Source of the DNA: Caulobacter sp. NIBR2454
Lineage (GTDB): Bacteria > Pseudomonadota > Alphaproteobacteria > Caulobacterales > Caulobacteraceae
Direction of reading: 5' to 3'
DNA length: 64,000 nucleotides
Assembly (NCBI RefSeq): GCF_027474405.1
Contig: NZ_CP114871.1
Span: 496,001-560,000 of the forward strand
The notes below the pieces were generated by a model. It was not told the origin of the DNA and made no database searches. It worked only from the letters and a program-made list of their open reading frames with translations. The position numbers and the translations under genes were made by a program. Each line of letters begins with the position of its first letter. Within the stretch, counting starts at the first letter, position 1. Shown one piece after another: positions 1 through 11,172 of this stretch.

Positions 1-1158
<1,158 letters not shown>

Positions 1159-1186
1159 GCGGCGGTCCCCAGAAGGCAATGACAGC

Positions 1187-1222
1187 GGCGGGCGTCCTAG
1201 CGGCGCCCGCCGTTTTCGTTTT
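1187..1222 (+). terminator. Rho-independent terminator after ahcY
   Basis: An 8-bp perfect GC stem (1187-1194 with 1204-1211) has a 9-nt loop and is followed directly by GTTTTCGTTTT. It lies 28 nt after the ahcY stop and before the next start. Confidence 0.85.
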
Positions 1223-1237
1223 CGGCTTGCCTCACGC

Positions 1238-2392
1238 GTGTCGAGTACGCACTTGAACGGTATGATCAATTTTGCCGCCAACGGCGTATGCGCCGACCGT
1301 TTCTCGCCGGTGCGCGAGGCTTTCGAAGCCAACTTCAACGAAGGCAAGGAGCTGGGCGCCCGCTTCACCCTGGTGGTGGATGGCGAGACGGTGGTCGATC
1401 TGTGGGGCGGCCATATGGACCGCGCGAAATCCAGACCCTTCGCGGCCGACACCCTGACCCCGGTCTTCTCGAGCACCAAGGCCGTCGCCAGCCTGATGAT
1501 CGCCCGGCTAGTGGAGCAGGACCGTCTGTCCTACGGCCAGACGGTCGCCAGCGTGTGGCCGGAGTTCGCCCAAGCCGGCAAGGACGCGGTTACCATCGAG
1601 CAACTGCTTTCGCACCAGGCGGGCCTGTCGGGCTTTCCCGAGCAGATGGACCCGACGCTCTGGTACGACCCGCCCGCTATCGCCGCGAAGCTGGCGGCCA
1701 TGGCCCCGATCTGGCCGGTCGGCGCGGCCAGCGGCTACCACCCCACCACCATCGGCTACATGACCGGAGAGATCTTCCGGCGGGTGGACGGCCGCAGCAT
1801 GGGAACAGCCCTGCGCGAGGACATCGCCGGCCCGCTGGGCCTTGATATCTGGCTAGGCCTTCCCGACAGCGAGCATGGGCGGGTGGCCGACCTGCAGCGG
1901 CCCAGCGCCCTTCCGAAGTTCGGGGATCTGAACGAGGCCGTGAAGGCCGCCTTCATGACGCCATGGGCCACGGCCAGCGGCAAGAGCGCCGACGAATGGC
2001 GGCGCATCGAGATCCCATCCGCCAACATGCACGCTACGGCCGAGGGCCTGGCGCGGCTGATGAGCGCCCTAGCCGGCGACGGGGCGCTGGACGGTCGGAT
2101 GATCCTGTCGCCGCGCGGCGTCGCCGAGGCGACCCGCCAGCGTATCCGCGGACGCGATCTGGTGCTGCCGTTCGAAATCAGCTGGGGCGCGGGCTTCATG
2201 CGCAATGAGCCCAATTTCTTCTACGGCCCGACGGCCGAGGCCTTCGGCCACAGCGGCTGGGGCGGCTCCTGCGTCTTCGCCGATCCGCAGCGGGGCGTGG
2301 CGGGAGCCTATGTGATGAACAAGCAGGGGGCCGACCTGATCGGCGACCCCCGTGCCGTTCGGCTGATCGAGGCGGCCTACGCCGCGCTCTGA
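1238..2392 (+). CDS. Serine hydrolase, beta-lactamase (class C/EstB) family
   Basis: Member of the beta-lactamase-related serine hydrolase family (PF00144), which covers esterases, D-aminopeptidases and class C beta-lactamase relatives. The nucleophile motif SSTK is at residues 78-81 and a Tyr motif lies around SGYHP. A late HSGWGG motif takes the place of the KTG box, as is usual for EstB-like esterases. The 384 aa length fits the family and no signal peptide is seen, so it is probably cytosolic. The start used is a GTG with no clear Shine-Dalgarno; the ATG at 1262 (residue 9) is an equally good start. It overlaps the end of rarD tail to tail. The substrate cannot be read from the sequence, and resistance should not be inferred. 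Confidence 0.85.
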   Translation: MSSTHLNGMINFAANGVCADRFSPVREAFEANFNEGKELGARFTLVVDGETVVDLWGGHMDRAKSRPFAADTLTPVFSSTKAVASLMIARLVEQDRLSYGQTVASVWPEFAQAGKDAVTIEQLLSHQAGLSGFPEQMDPTLWYDPPAIAAKLAAMAPIWPVGAASGYHPTTIGYMTGEIFRRVDGRSMGTALREDIAGPLGLDIWLGLPDSEHGRVADLQRPSALPKFGDLNEAVKAAFMTPWATASGKSADEWRRIEIPSANMHATAEGLARLMSALAGDGALDGRMILSPRGVAEATRQRIRGRDLVLPFEISWGAGFMRNEPNFFYGPTAEAFGHSGWGGSCVFADPQRGVAGAYVMNKQGADLIGDPRAVRLIEAAYAAL

Positions 2393-3288
2393 ACCGCTAG
2401 CCGGGCGCGTTGTCCAGCTTTCCAGGCGCCATAGGCGAACACCGCAACCCCCGCCCAGATGAAGGCGAAGGACAGGGCGCGCAGGGGCGTGAACGCCTCG
2501 CCCAGGGCGACGCCTATAAGGAACTGGATGGTCGGCGCCAGGAATTGCAGAAAGCCCATGGTCGAGAGCGGCATCCGGCGTGCGGCCCAGGCGAACAGAG
2601 CCAGGGGCGCAACGGTCGCCGGGCCCGCCAGCATCAGCAGAAGAGCGATGTTGGCGCCGTCGGTGAAGTGGCCGGCGCCGGTCCTTTCAAGCCACAACAC
2701 ATAGGCCAGGCCGGGCAGGGCCAGATAGGCGCACTCGAAGAACAACCCGGTCTGCGCGTCCACCGCCACGCGCTTGCGGATCACGGCATAGGCGCAGAAC
2801 GACGCCGCCAGGGCCAGCGACAGGACAGGGAGGTGACCGATGGCGATGGTCTGGACGATCACTCCGATCCCGGCCAGGCTGATGGCGATCTTGCCCGCGC
2901 CGGTCATCCGTTCGCGGAACAGCAGGGCGCCGGCCGCCATGTTCATCAGCGGGTTGATGTAGTAGCCGAGGCTGGCCTCGATCACGTGGCCGGCATGCAC
3001 GGCCACCACATAGACCGTCCAGTTGATGAAGATGGCGGCCGTCGAGGCGGCCAGCCAAGCCAGAACCTTTGGCTCACTGAGGACGCGGCGCACCTGCTTG
3101 GCTTGCTTGGCCAGAACGACAAGGCCGCCGGCCCACACGACCGACCAGACCGTGCGATGGGCGATCGTCTCGAACGCGTTCACCCCGAACAGGCTGAGCA
3201 GGTGGAAATAAAGGGGCAGAAAGCCCCACAGCAGGTAGCAAACCACCCCGGCCGTGATGGCCGCGCGCTGGTTCTGTTCGACAGCCAT
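2377..3288 (-). CDS. rarD: RarD-type EamA family permease
   Basis: Inner-membrane protein of the drug/metabolite transporter superfamily, of the RarD type, with about ten hydrophobic helices over 303 aa. The N-terminal region (CYLLWGFLPLYFHLL, then AFETIAHRTVWS) is characteristic of RarD. The transported substrate is not established for the family. The ATG at 3288 is preceded on the minus strand by GGGGGAG. The last 16 bases overlap the end of the convergent hydrolase gene. Confidence 0.9.
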   Translation of the reverse strand: MAVEQNQRAAITAGVVCYLLWGFLPLYFHLLSLFGVNAFETIAHRTVWSVVWAGGLVVLAKQAKQVRRVLSEPKVLAWLAASTAAIFINWTVYVVAVHAGHVIEASLGYYINPLMNMAAGALLFRERMTGAGKIAISLAGIGVIVQTIAIGHLPVLSLALAASFCAYAVIRKRVAVDAQTGLFFECAYLALPGLAYVLWLERTGAGHFTDGANIALLLMLAGPATVAPLALFAWAARRMPLSTMGFLQFLAPTIQFLIGVALGEAFTPLRALSFAFIWAGVAVFAYGAWKAGQRARLAVQSAA

Positions 3289-3324
3289 AAGGCTCCCCCG
3301 GATTGGCCCTCAGGCAGGGCCCAA

Positions 3325-3360
3325 AGAAAAAGCGGGCGGCGATCCGATCGCCACCCGCTT
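3325..3360 (-). terminator. Terminator downstream of asd (minus strand)
   Basis: On the minus strand a long hairpin (six-base arms AGCGGG/CCCGCT around an inner GGCGAT/ATCGCC stem, with one mismatch between them) is followed by TTTTTCTTT. It lies 39 nt beyond the asd stop and before rarD. Confidence 0.85.
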
Positions 3361-3398
3361 CTTGTGAAGGTCGACCACAAAGGTCGGGTGACAGGTCG

Positions 3399-4427
3399 TT
3401 ACGCGAGCGCCTTCTGCTTCAGCCAGCCACGCTCGTGCATGAGCTGTGCGATCTGAATGGCGTTCAGGGCGGCGCCCTTGCGCAGGTTGTCGGCCACGCA
3501 CCACAGATTGATGGTATTGGGCTGGGTCGGGTCGTTGCGGATGCGCGAGATATACACCGGGAACTCGCCCTGGCTTTCCTTCGGCGTGATGTAACCGCCG
3601 TCCTCGCGCTTATCGATGACGGCGACGCCATCGGCTTCACGCAGGATGTCGCGGGCCTCGTCCTCGTCCAGCGGGCTTTCGAACTCGATGTTCACGGCCT
3701 CGGAGTGACCGACGAACACCGGAACGCGCACGCAGGTCGCGGTCAGCTGGATAGCCGGATCCAGAATCTTCTGGGTCTCGACCGCCATCTTCCACTCTTC
3801 CTTGGTCTGCCCGTCGTCCATGAAGACGTCGATGTGCGGGATGACGTTGAAGGCGATCTGCTTGGTGAACTTCTTGGGGTCCGACGCGCCCAGGACGAAG
3901 ACGCCCTTGGTCTGCTCCCAAAGCTCGTCCATGCCTTCCTTGCCCGCGCCGGAGACCGATTGGTAGGTCGACACCACCACGCGCCTGATCTTGGCGCGGT
4001 CGTGCAGCGGCTTGAGCGCGACCACTAGCTGCGCTGTCGAGCAGTTGGGGTTGGCGATGATGTTCTTTGGCGTGACGCCCGCGGCTTCCGGGTTCACTTC
4101 CGGCACCACCAGCGGCACTTGCGGATCCATGCGGAAATGACTGGAGTTGTCGATGACGATCGGGCCGGCGGCGCCGATCTTCTCGCCCCAGGCCTTCGAG
4201 ATCGAACCGCCGGCGCTCATCAGCACCAGATCGACGGTGGAGAAATCGAACTGCTCGATGTCCTCGCAGGCGACGACCCCGGCTTTCCAACCCACTTCGA
4301 CACCAATGGATTTTCGCGAGGCGATCGCATGCAGCTTGTCCACGGGGAAGTTCACTTCCTCGAGGATGTTCAACATTTCGCGGCCCACGTTGCCCGTGGC
4401 GCCGACGACGGCGACCCGGTAACCCAT
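3399..4427 (-). CDS. asd: Aspartate-semialdehyde dehydrogenase
   Basis: NADPH-dependent enzyme that reduces aspartyl phosphate to aspartate semialdehyde for lysine/diaminopimelate, threonine and methionine synthesis. The dinucleotide motif GATGNVG is at residues 9-15 and the catalytic cysteine is Cys129 in NPNCSTAQ. The 342 aa length is normal. I chose the ATG at 4427 because GGAGAG lies just upstream and the protein then begins MGYRVAVVGA, as homologues do; a longer frame to 4487 has no support. It is monocistronic, with its own terminator. It shares a pathway with thrC further along. Confidence 0.96.
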   Translation of the reverse strand: MGYRVAVVGATGNVGREMLNILEEVNFPVDKLHAIASRKSIGVEVGWKAGVVACEDIEQFDFSTVDLVLMSAGGSISKAWGEKIGAAGPIVIDNSSHFRMDPQVPLVVPEVNPEAAGVTPKNIIANPNCSTAQLVVALKPLHDRAKIRRVVVSTYQSVSGAGKEGMDELWEQTKGVFVLGASDPKKFTKQIAFNVIPHIDVFMDDGQTKEEWKMAVETQKILDPAIQLTATCVRVPVFVGHSEAVNIEFESPLDEDEARDILREADGVAVIDKREDGGYITPKESQGEFPVYISRIRNDPTQPNTINLWCVADNLRKGAALNAIQIAQLMHERGWLKQKALA

Positions 4428-4784
4428 CGGTCTCTCCTTCGACTTGGATATCCCCAGTATAATGGGGACGCTCCCGTTACGCCTCATGCCTTACGGGCGC
4501 AAGGCGAGGCTTTCTGACAGGGCTCTCAGGGTTGGCGCCAGCCCAAGGTTCGGCGGGCGAACTGCGTGCGCTGAAGCGGCGACGCGCGTCTCCATGACGA
4601 TTGTAGGGGCATTGGGGCGTTCAGACGCCTTGGCAAGGCTGGACGATACGCGTATGCACCCGCCAAGGCGAAAAAGGGGGCCGCGCGTTCGCGACGCGCA
4701 ACCTTGTGCGTCTGAGAGATGAGTTGCCGACCGCGGAACCCCCGAAAACGGGCGGTCCGGGCGGCGAAACGGGCCGTGAGGGAC
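4428..4784. other. Intergenic region between asd and ctaC
   Basis: About 357 nt lie between the divergent asd and ctaC starts with no credible coding frame. It should hold the promoters of asd and of the cytochrome oxidase operon, but I cannot place a convincing -35/-10 pair. What stands out is a nested inverted repeat at 4626-4670 and a short GCGCGT/ACGCGC hairpin at 4683-4699. Confidence 0.6.
4626..4670. repeat. Nested inverted repeat upstream of ctaC
   Basis: A perfect 9-bp inverted repeat (CGCCTTGGC at 4626-4634, GCCAAGGCG at 4662-4670) brackets a 27-nt spacer that contains the 10-bp palindrome ATACGCGTAT (4646-4655). No T-tract follows on either strand, so it is not an ordinary terminator. 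It could be an operator or an RNA leader element of the oxidase operon. Confidence 0.6.
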
Positions 4785-5687
4785 ATGAAGGCGCAACTTT
4801 TGGGTATGCGGCGGATGATGGCGGGTCTGGCCGCGTTCGCAGCGACGGCGGCGTTCGGCGCTCAGGCGCTCGCCGAGGATCTGATGGGGCAACCGACCCC
4901 CAAGGGCATCGGACTGCAGCCCGCGGCCTCGCCGCTGAAGCACCACGCGCACTTCTTCCACGACGCGATCCTGATGCCGATCATCACGATCATCACGCTG
5001 TTCGTGCTGGGCCTGCTGATCTGGATCGTGGTTCGCTACAACAAGCGCGCCAATCCGGTGCCGGCCAAGTTCAGCCACAACACGGTGATCGAGATCGTCT
5101 GGACCGTCGTGCCGGTCCTGATCCTGATGTTCATCGCGATCTTCTCGTTCCGGCTGTTGTTCGACTATCACGACATGCCCAAGCCCTACATGACCGTGAA
5201 GGCCACGGGCTATCAGTGGTACTGGGGCTATGAGTATCCGGACCAGCAGATCGGCGAGATCACCTCGATCATGCTGCCCGAGGCCGAGGCCAAGTCGCGC
5301 GGGGTTCCGTTCCGACTGGCCGCCACCGAGCCGCTGGTTGTTCCGGTGAATCAGGTGGTCCGCGTGCAGGTCACCGCCGCCGACGTCATTCACGCCTTCG
5401 CCCTGCCGGCTTTTGGTCTGAAGACCGACGCCATCCCGGGCCGCCTCAACGAAACCTGGTTCAAGGCCGAACGCACCGGCACCTTCTACGGCCAGTGCTC
5501 GGAACTGTGCGGCGTGGACCACGCCTTCATGCCGATCGAGATCAAGGTCGTCAGCCAGGCGGAGTTCGACGCCTGGGTCGCCCAGAAGGCGCCGCCGGCT
5601 CCCGCCCCGGCCGCCGCAGACGCTGCGACGCCGGCCGCCGAAACCACTCCCGCTCCGGTCGCGGCTCCCGCCGCGCCGGCGGCTTAA
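4785..5687 (+). CDS. ctaC: Cytochrome c oxidase subunit II
   Basis: CuA-bearing subunit of the aa3-type oxidase, accepting electrons from cytochrome c on the periplasmic side. A signal peptide (roughly residues 1-30) is followed by two membrane helices and a cupredoxin domain. The aromatic loop YQWYWGYEY and the CuA ligand run C238-x3-C242-x3-H246-x2-M249 are intact. The tail after about residue 265 is Ala/Pro rich. I chose the ATG at 4785 (MKAQLLG, GAGG upstream); 4806 is a possible alternative. It is the first gene of the oxidase operon, 19 nt before ctaD. Confidence 0.95.
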   Translation: MKAQLLGMRRMMAGLAAFAATAAFGAQALAEDLMGQPTPKGIGLQPAASPLKHHAHFFHDAILMPIITIITLFVLGLLIWIVVRYNKRANPVPAKFSHNTVIEIVWTVVPVLILMFIAIFSFRLLFDYHDMPKPYMTVKATGYQWYWGYEYPDQQIGEITSIMLPEAEAKSRGVPFRLAATEPLVVPVNQVVRVQVTAADVIHAFALPAFGLKTDAIPGRLNETWFKAERTGTFYGQCSELCGVDHAFMPIEIKVVSQAEFDAWVAQKAPPAPAPAAADAATPAAETTPAPVAAPAAPAA

Positions 5688-5700
5688 GTTCGCAGGATAG

Positions 5701-7362
<1,662 letters not shown>

Positions 7363-7388
7363 TCGCCAGGTTCGGGGTAAAAATCGGG

Positions 7389-7421
7389 GGGCGCGGATCG
7401 GACGCACGTCCGGCCGCGCCC
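7389..7421 (+). repeat. Strong intercistronic hairpin between ctaD and ctaB
   Basis: Arms 7389-7396 and 7414-7421 (8 bp) enclose a second 6-bp stem (7399-7404 with 7407-7412) with a 2-nt loop and only a 2-by-1 internal mismatch. There is no T-tract; CTTCGGCC follows. This looks more like an mRNA stabiliser, processing site or attenuator than a classical terminator. Confidence 0.75.
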
Positions 7422-7438
7422 TTCGGCCTATAAGACGC

Positions 7439-8437
7439 ATGATGAGCAAGCCCGCCGCCATAGAAGAGACCGTCAAGGCCGCGCCCGCCAGCTGGCGCGA
7501 CTACCTGCAGCTGATGAAGCCGCGGGTGATGAGCCTGGTCGTCTTCACCGCCCTAACCGGCGTGGTCGCCGCCCGCAGCCACATCCATCCGGTTCTGGCC
7601 GCCGTCGCGGTGCTGTGCATCGCCATCGGGGCCGGCGCTTCCGGCGCCCTGAACATGTGGTTCGACGCCGACATCGACGCCAAGATGCGCCGCACTCGCG
7701 CCCGCCCCGTACCCGCCGGCCGGGTCGTGGGCGCGGAGGCGGCGTCCCTGGGCGTGGTGCTGAGCTTGCTCTCGGTGATGCTGATGGGCATGGCGCTGAA
7801 CTGGCTGGCCGCGGGTCTGCTGGCTTTCACCATCCTGTTCTACGCCGTGGTCTACACCATGTGGCTGAAGCGCTGGACGGTGCAGAACATCGTCATCGGC
7901 GGACTGGCCGGCGCGCTGCCGCCGGCCATTGGCTGGGCCGCCGCGACGGGCGAGGCGCCGCTGAACGCCTGGCTGATGGTGCTGATCATCTTCCTTTGGA
8001 CGCCGCCGCACTTCTGGGCGCTCGCGCTTTACACCAAGCAGGATTACGCCAAGGCCGGCGTGCCCATGCTGCCGGTGGTCAAGGGGGCCAAGAACACGCG
8101 GCTGCAGATCCTGATCTACAGCCTGATCCTGATCCCGGTGTGCATCGCGCCGGCCTTCACGGGTCTGGGCGGCCTGCTGTACCTGGCCATCGCGGCCGGC
8201 GGCGGTCTGGTGTTCTTGATCCTGGCCTGGCGGCTGTTCGCCAGTCGAGCGGGCGACGAGGCGGACGACCGCACGGGCGAGAACGGCGACCTGCTGTACG
8301 CGGTTCGGGCGGGGTCCAAGGACGCCCGCAACCTGTTCGCCTTCTCGATCCTGTATCTCTTCGTGCTGTTTGCGGCCCTGTTGGTCGAGGCGGTGGCTGG
8401 CCTTTCTCCCATGCACTGGGTAATCAACCTGTCATGA
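7439..8437 (+). CDS. ctaB: Protoheme IX farnesyltransferase (haem O synthase)
   Basis: UbiA-family inner-membrane prenyltransferase that adds a farnesyl group to haem b, making haem O, the precursor of the haem a used by CtaD. The first Asp-rich motif N72-x3-D76-x3-D80 (NMWFDADID) is intact, and about eight to nine helices follow. The length of 332 aa is slightly longer than the roughly 300 aa norm, with a short charged N-terminus. The start may be either of two adjacent ATGs (7439 or 7442). Its stop overlaps the next ATG as ATGA. Confidence 0.96.
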   Translation: MMSKPAAIEETVKAAPASWRDYLQLMKPRVMSLVVFTALTGVVAARSHIHPVLAAVAVLCIAIGAGASGALNMWFDADIDAKMRRTRARPVPAGRVVGAEAASLGVVLSLLSVMLMGMALNWLAAGLLAFTILFYAVVYTMWLKRWTVQNIVIGGLAGALPPAIGWAAATGEAPLNAWLMVLIIFLWTPPHFWALALYTKQDYAKAGVPMLPVVKGAKNTRLQILIYSLILIPVCIAPAFTGLGGLLYLAIAAGGGLVFLILAWRLFASRAGDEADDRTGENGDLLYAVRAGSKDARNLFAFSILYLFVLFAALLVEAVAGLSPMHWVINLS

Positions 8438-8607
8438 CCGAGCCGCAGAACACTTCGTCGAAGTCCGCCGCCGACCGGGCTGCTTCCGACAAGGCGCGCC
8501 GTGGGCGCAATATCGCTCTGGCCCTTGGCCTCGTCGCCTTCGTGGTGCTGGTCTTCGTGGTGACCCTCGTTCGATTGGGAGGCAACATTGTCGACCGCCC
8601 GCTCTGA
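8434..8607 (+). CDS. Small membrane protein, CoxF-like, of the oxidase operon
   Basis: A 57 aa protein with a charged N-terminal half (residues 1-26) and one membrane helix (about 27-47). It starts in an ATGA overlap with the ctaB stop and ends inside the start of ctaG. Small single-helix proteins at exactly this place, between ctaB and ctaG, are common in alphaproteobacterial oxidase clusters and are often labelled CoxF. Its function is not established to my knowledge; a role in oxidase assembly is inferred from position only. Confidence 0.85.
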   Translation: MTEPQNTSSKSAADRAASDKARRGRNIALALGLVAFVVLVFVVTLVRLGGNIVDRPL

Positions 8608-9175
8608 GCTGACCCCGCAGCAAAAGCGTAATCGCCGCGTAGGCCTGATCTGCGCCGCCGGCTTCTTCGGCATGGTGGGCGCGGCCTACGCCTCGGTGCC
8701 GCTGTACAAGATGTTCTGCCAGGTCACCGGCTTCGACGGCACGGTCCGCAAGGCCGAGGTCGCGCCGGGCAAGGTGCTCGACAAGAAGCTGACCATCCGC
8801 TTTGACGCCAATGTGCGCACGCTTCCCTGGGACTTCACCACCGAGCAGGTGAGCCAGGAGGTCAATATCGGGGCGACCGGCCTAGCCTTCTTCAAGGTCA
8901 CCAACAACGGCGACAAGCCGATGACCGGCCGCGCCGCCTACAACGTCGTGCCTGAGGCGGCCGGCCCGTATTTCCAGAAGCTTGAGTGCTTCTGCTTCAA
9001 CGATCAGACCATCCAGCCCGGCCAGACGGTCGAGTTCCCGGTGGTCTATTTCGTCGACCCCCGCTACGCCGACGACTTCGAGACGAAGGGCAAGGAAGAG
9101 ATCACTCTGTCCTACACCTTCTTCCCCTCGACCAAGGTTGCGGAAAGCGGTGCTTCGGCCTCTGGCGGAAGCTGA
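8588..9175 (+). CDS. ctaG: Cytochrome c oxidase assembly protein CtaG (Cox11)
   Basis: Membrane-anchored copper chaperone that delivers copper to the CuB site of subunit I. It has one N-terminal helix (about residues 18-36) and a periplasmic domain. The copper-binding pair is in ECFCFN, and the PVVYFVDPRYADD segment is typical. The start is a TTG preceded by a good GGGAGG at 8577-8582, and it overlaps the CoxF-like gene by 20 nt. This start gives the expected 195 aa. Confidence 0.95.
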   Translation: MSTARSELTPQQKRNRRVGLICAAGFFGMVGAAYASVPLYKMFCQVTGFDGTVRKAEVAPGKVLDKKLTIRFDANVRTLPWDFTTEQVSQEVNIGATGLAFFKVTNNGDKPMTGRAAYNVVPEAAGPYFQKLECFCFNDQTIQPGQTVEFPVVYFVDPRYADDFETKGKEEITLSYTFFPSTKVAESGASASGGS

Positions 9176-9249
9176 CGACGGGCGTTATAGCACGAACGAT
9201 TTTCAAGGCTGGGCCCGCCCGGCCGGGGGACAAGAAGGTTTAGGCGAAC

Positions 9250-10113
9250 ATGGCATCCGGCGCCGTCAAACACGACTACCACATTCTTCCGCCCAGCCCG
9301 TGGCCGTTCGTCGGCTCGGCCGCGGCGACCGTTCTGGCCATCGGCGCTGTCGTCTGGCTCAAGGGCGGCGTGTTCGGTCTCGAGAAGGGCACCTGGTGGG
9401 TGTTCGCGCTCGGCCTGCTCGGCATCATCTACACGATGATCGGCTGGTGGGGCGACATCATCAAGGAAGCCAACGCCGGCGACCACACCCCCGTCGTCTC
9501 GATCGGCCTGCGCTACGGCATGATCCTGTTCATCGCGTCCGAAGTGATGTTCTTCGTGGCGTGGTTCTGGATGTTCTTCGAAATGGCGCTCTTCCATGAG
9601 CACCGCACCCTGTCGGCGCTCGAGGAAGTGAAGACCGCCTGGGCCCAATGGCCCCCGGCCGGCGTGGAAACCGTCTCGGCCTGGCGTCTGCCGCTGGTCA
9701 ACACCCTGACCCTGCTGCTGTCGGGCACTACAGTGACCTGGGCTCACCACGCGATCATCAAGAACGACCGCAAGGGCGCCAAGCTGGCCCTGATCCTGAC
9801 CATCGGCCTTGGCCTGCTGTTCAGCGCGATCCAGTTCTACGAGTACGCGCACATTAACCACGAGCACCTGTTCTACTCGGAAGCCGCCGCCAATTCGGGC
9901 CTGTACGGTTCGACCTTCTTCCTGGCCACCGGCTTCCACGGCGCTCACGTGATCATCGGCACGATCTTCCTGATCGTCTGCCTGATCCGCCTGATGAACG
10001 GCGCCTTCACGCCGCAGAAGCACTTCGGCTTCGAAGCGGCCGCTTGGTACTGGCACTTCGTGGACGTGGTCTGGCTGTTCCTGTTCGCCTTCGTCTACGT
10101 CGTCTTCGGCTAG
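9250..10113 (+). CDS. ctaE: Cytochrome c oxidase subunit III
   Basis: Seven-helix subunit of the aa3 oxidase, needed for oxidase stability and proton uptake. The long form of 287 aa is seen. Typical segments include SEVMFFVAWFWMFFE and the C-terminal AAWYWHFVDVVWLFLF. The stop TAG shares its last base with the GTG of the next gene, so the two are probably translationally coupled. It follows ctaG after 74 nt in which I see no gene. Confidence 0.97.
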   Translation: MASGAVKHDYHILPPSPWPFVGSAAATVLAIGAVVWLKGGVFGLEKGTWWVFALGLLGIIYTMIGWWGDIIKEANAGDHTPVVSIGLRYGMILFIASEVMFFVAWFWMFFEMALFHEHRTLSALEEVKTAWAQWPPAGVETVSAWRLPLVNTLTLLLSGTTVTWAHHAIIKNDRKGAKLALILTIGLGLLFSAIQFYEYAHINHEHLFYSEAAANSGLYGSTFFLATGFHGAHVIIGTIFLIVCLIRLMNGAFTPQKHFGFEAAAWYWHFVDVVWLFLFAFVYVVFG

Positions 10114-10478
10114 TGGCGGGGCCGGCGAATCCCTACCTGTCAGGGCTCGCCGGCCGCTGCCCGCACTGTGGCGAGGGAATGCTCTTCGAGGGCTTCCTTC
10201 GCATCAGCCCGGCCTGCGAGGCCTGCGGCTATGATCTTTCCAAGGCCGACAGCGGCGACGGCCCCGCGGTCTTCATTATCCTCATCGCCGGCTTCCTGGT
10301 CTGCTTCACGGCCCTGTTCGTGGAGTTCACTTTCCACCCGCCGATCTGGCTGCACCTGATCCTGTGGCTCCCCCTGATCACCGTCGTCTCCGTCGGCTTG
10401 CTACGGCCGATGAAGGGTCTGATGGTCGCCGCCCAAGTCGCGAACAAGGCCTCTGAAGCGGGCCGTCACGACGTCTGA
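10113..10478 (+). CDS. DUF983 family membrane protein
   Basis: A 121 aa protein with an N-terminal zinc-ribbon-like part (CPHCG at residues 11-15 and CEACG further on) followed by two hydrophobic helices. This is the DUF983 pattern, and such genes regularly sit beside ctaE and surf1 in alphaproteobacteria. A role in oxidase assembly is therefore likely but not shown. The start is GTG at 10113, overlapping the ctaE stop by one base; longer readings run into ctaE. Confidence 0.88.
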   Translation: MAGPANPYLSGLAGRCPHCGEGMLFEGFLRISPACEACGYDLSKADSGDGPAVFIILIAGFLVCFTALFVEFTFHPPIWLHLILWLPLITVVSVGLLRPMKGLMVAAQVANKASEAGRHDV

Positions 10479-10482
10479 CGCC

Positions 10483-11172
10483 ATGACCCAGACCAGCAGG
10501 TTTCCGATCGGCCTGACCATCGCCACCGCGATCAGCTTGGCGATCCTTTGCACCCTCGGCGGCTGGCAGATGCAGCGCCTGGCCTGGAAGCAGGACCTGC
10601 TCACCCGCATCGCCGCTCTCCAGGGCGCGCCGGCCACGCCATGGATGCCGAGTTCGGCGGAGTTCACCCGCGTCTCCCTGACCTGTCCGGGCCTAGCCAA
10701 GGCGCCCTTTGTCGAGCTGTACGCAATCCGCGAGGGCAAGGCCGGGTCACGCATCATTTCCGCCTGTAAGACGCCGCAAGGAAGCGTACTGGTCGATCGT
10801 GGCTTCGTGCCCGACACCATCTCGGCCCGCCCACCGGTCGACGCCGCCGACCGCACGCCCGTCGCCGTGGCCGGCGTTCTGCGCGGCGGCGATCCGCGCA
10901 GCTTCATCACCCCGCCAGACCGTCCGGCCGAGCGTCAGTTCTTCGCCCGCGAGGTCGGCCCCATCGCCGCCGCCCTGGGCGCCGCCAATCCCGCTCCGAT
11001 GTTCCTGATGGCCGAAACGTCGAGCAATCCGGAATGGGCCGCGCTGGAGCCAGCGCCCCTCCCGGCGGAGATCACCAACCGCCATCTGGAATACGCCCTG
11101 ACCTGGTTCGGCCTTGCCGCTACGCTGGCCTGCGTCTATGCCGCCATGCTCTGGCGCAGGCGAAGAGACTGA
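10483..11172 (+). CDS. SURF1 family cytochrome oxidase assembly protein
   Basis: Membrane protein of the SURF1/Shy1 family, which helps insert haem a into subunit I. It has the expected hairpin topology: one helix at about residues 6-25 (containing LCTLGGWQMQRL) and one near the C-terminus, with a periplasmic domain between them. The GGWQMQRLAWK and VLVDRGFVP segments are family hallmarks. It follows DUF983 after 4 nt and overlaps thrC by one base (TGATG). Confidence 0.93.
   Translation: MTQTSRFPIGLTIATAISLAILCTLGGWQMQRLAWKQDLLTRIAALQGAPATPWMPSSAEFTRVSLTCPGLAKAPFVELYAIREGKAGSRIISACKTPQGSVLVDRGFVPDTISARPPVDAADRTPVAVAGVLRGGDPRSFITPPDRPAERQFFAREVGPIAAALGAANPAPMFLMAETSSNPEWAALEPAPLPAEITNRHLEYALTWFGLAATLACVYAAMLWRRRRD

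Noticed and set aside
1238-2392. Beta-lactamase-fold protein as an antibiotic resistance gene
   Set aside because: Motifs fit EstB-like esterases; nothing specific to resistance enzymes is seen and the genes around it are housekeeping.
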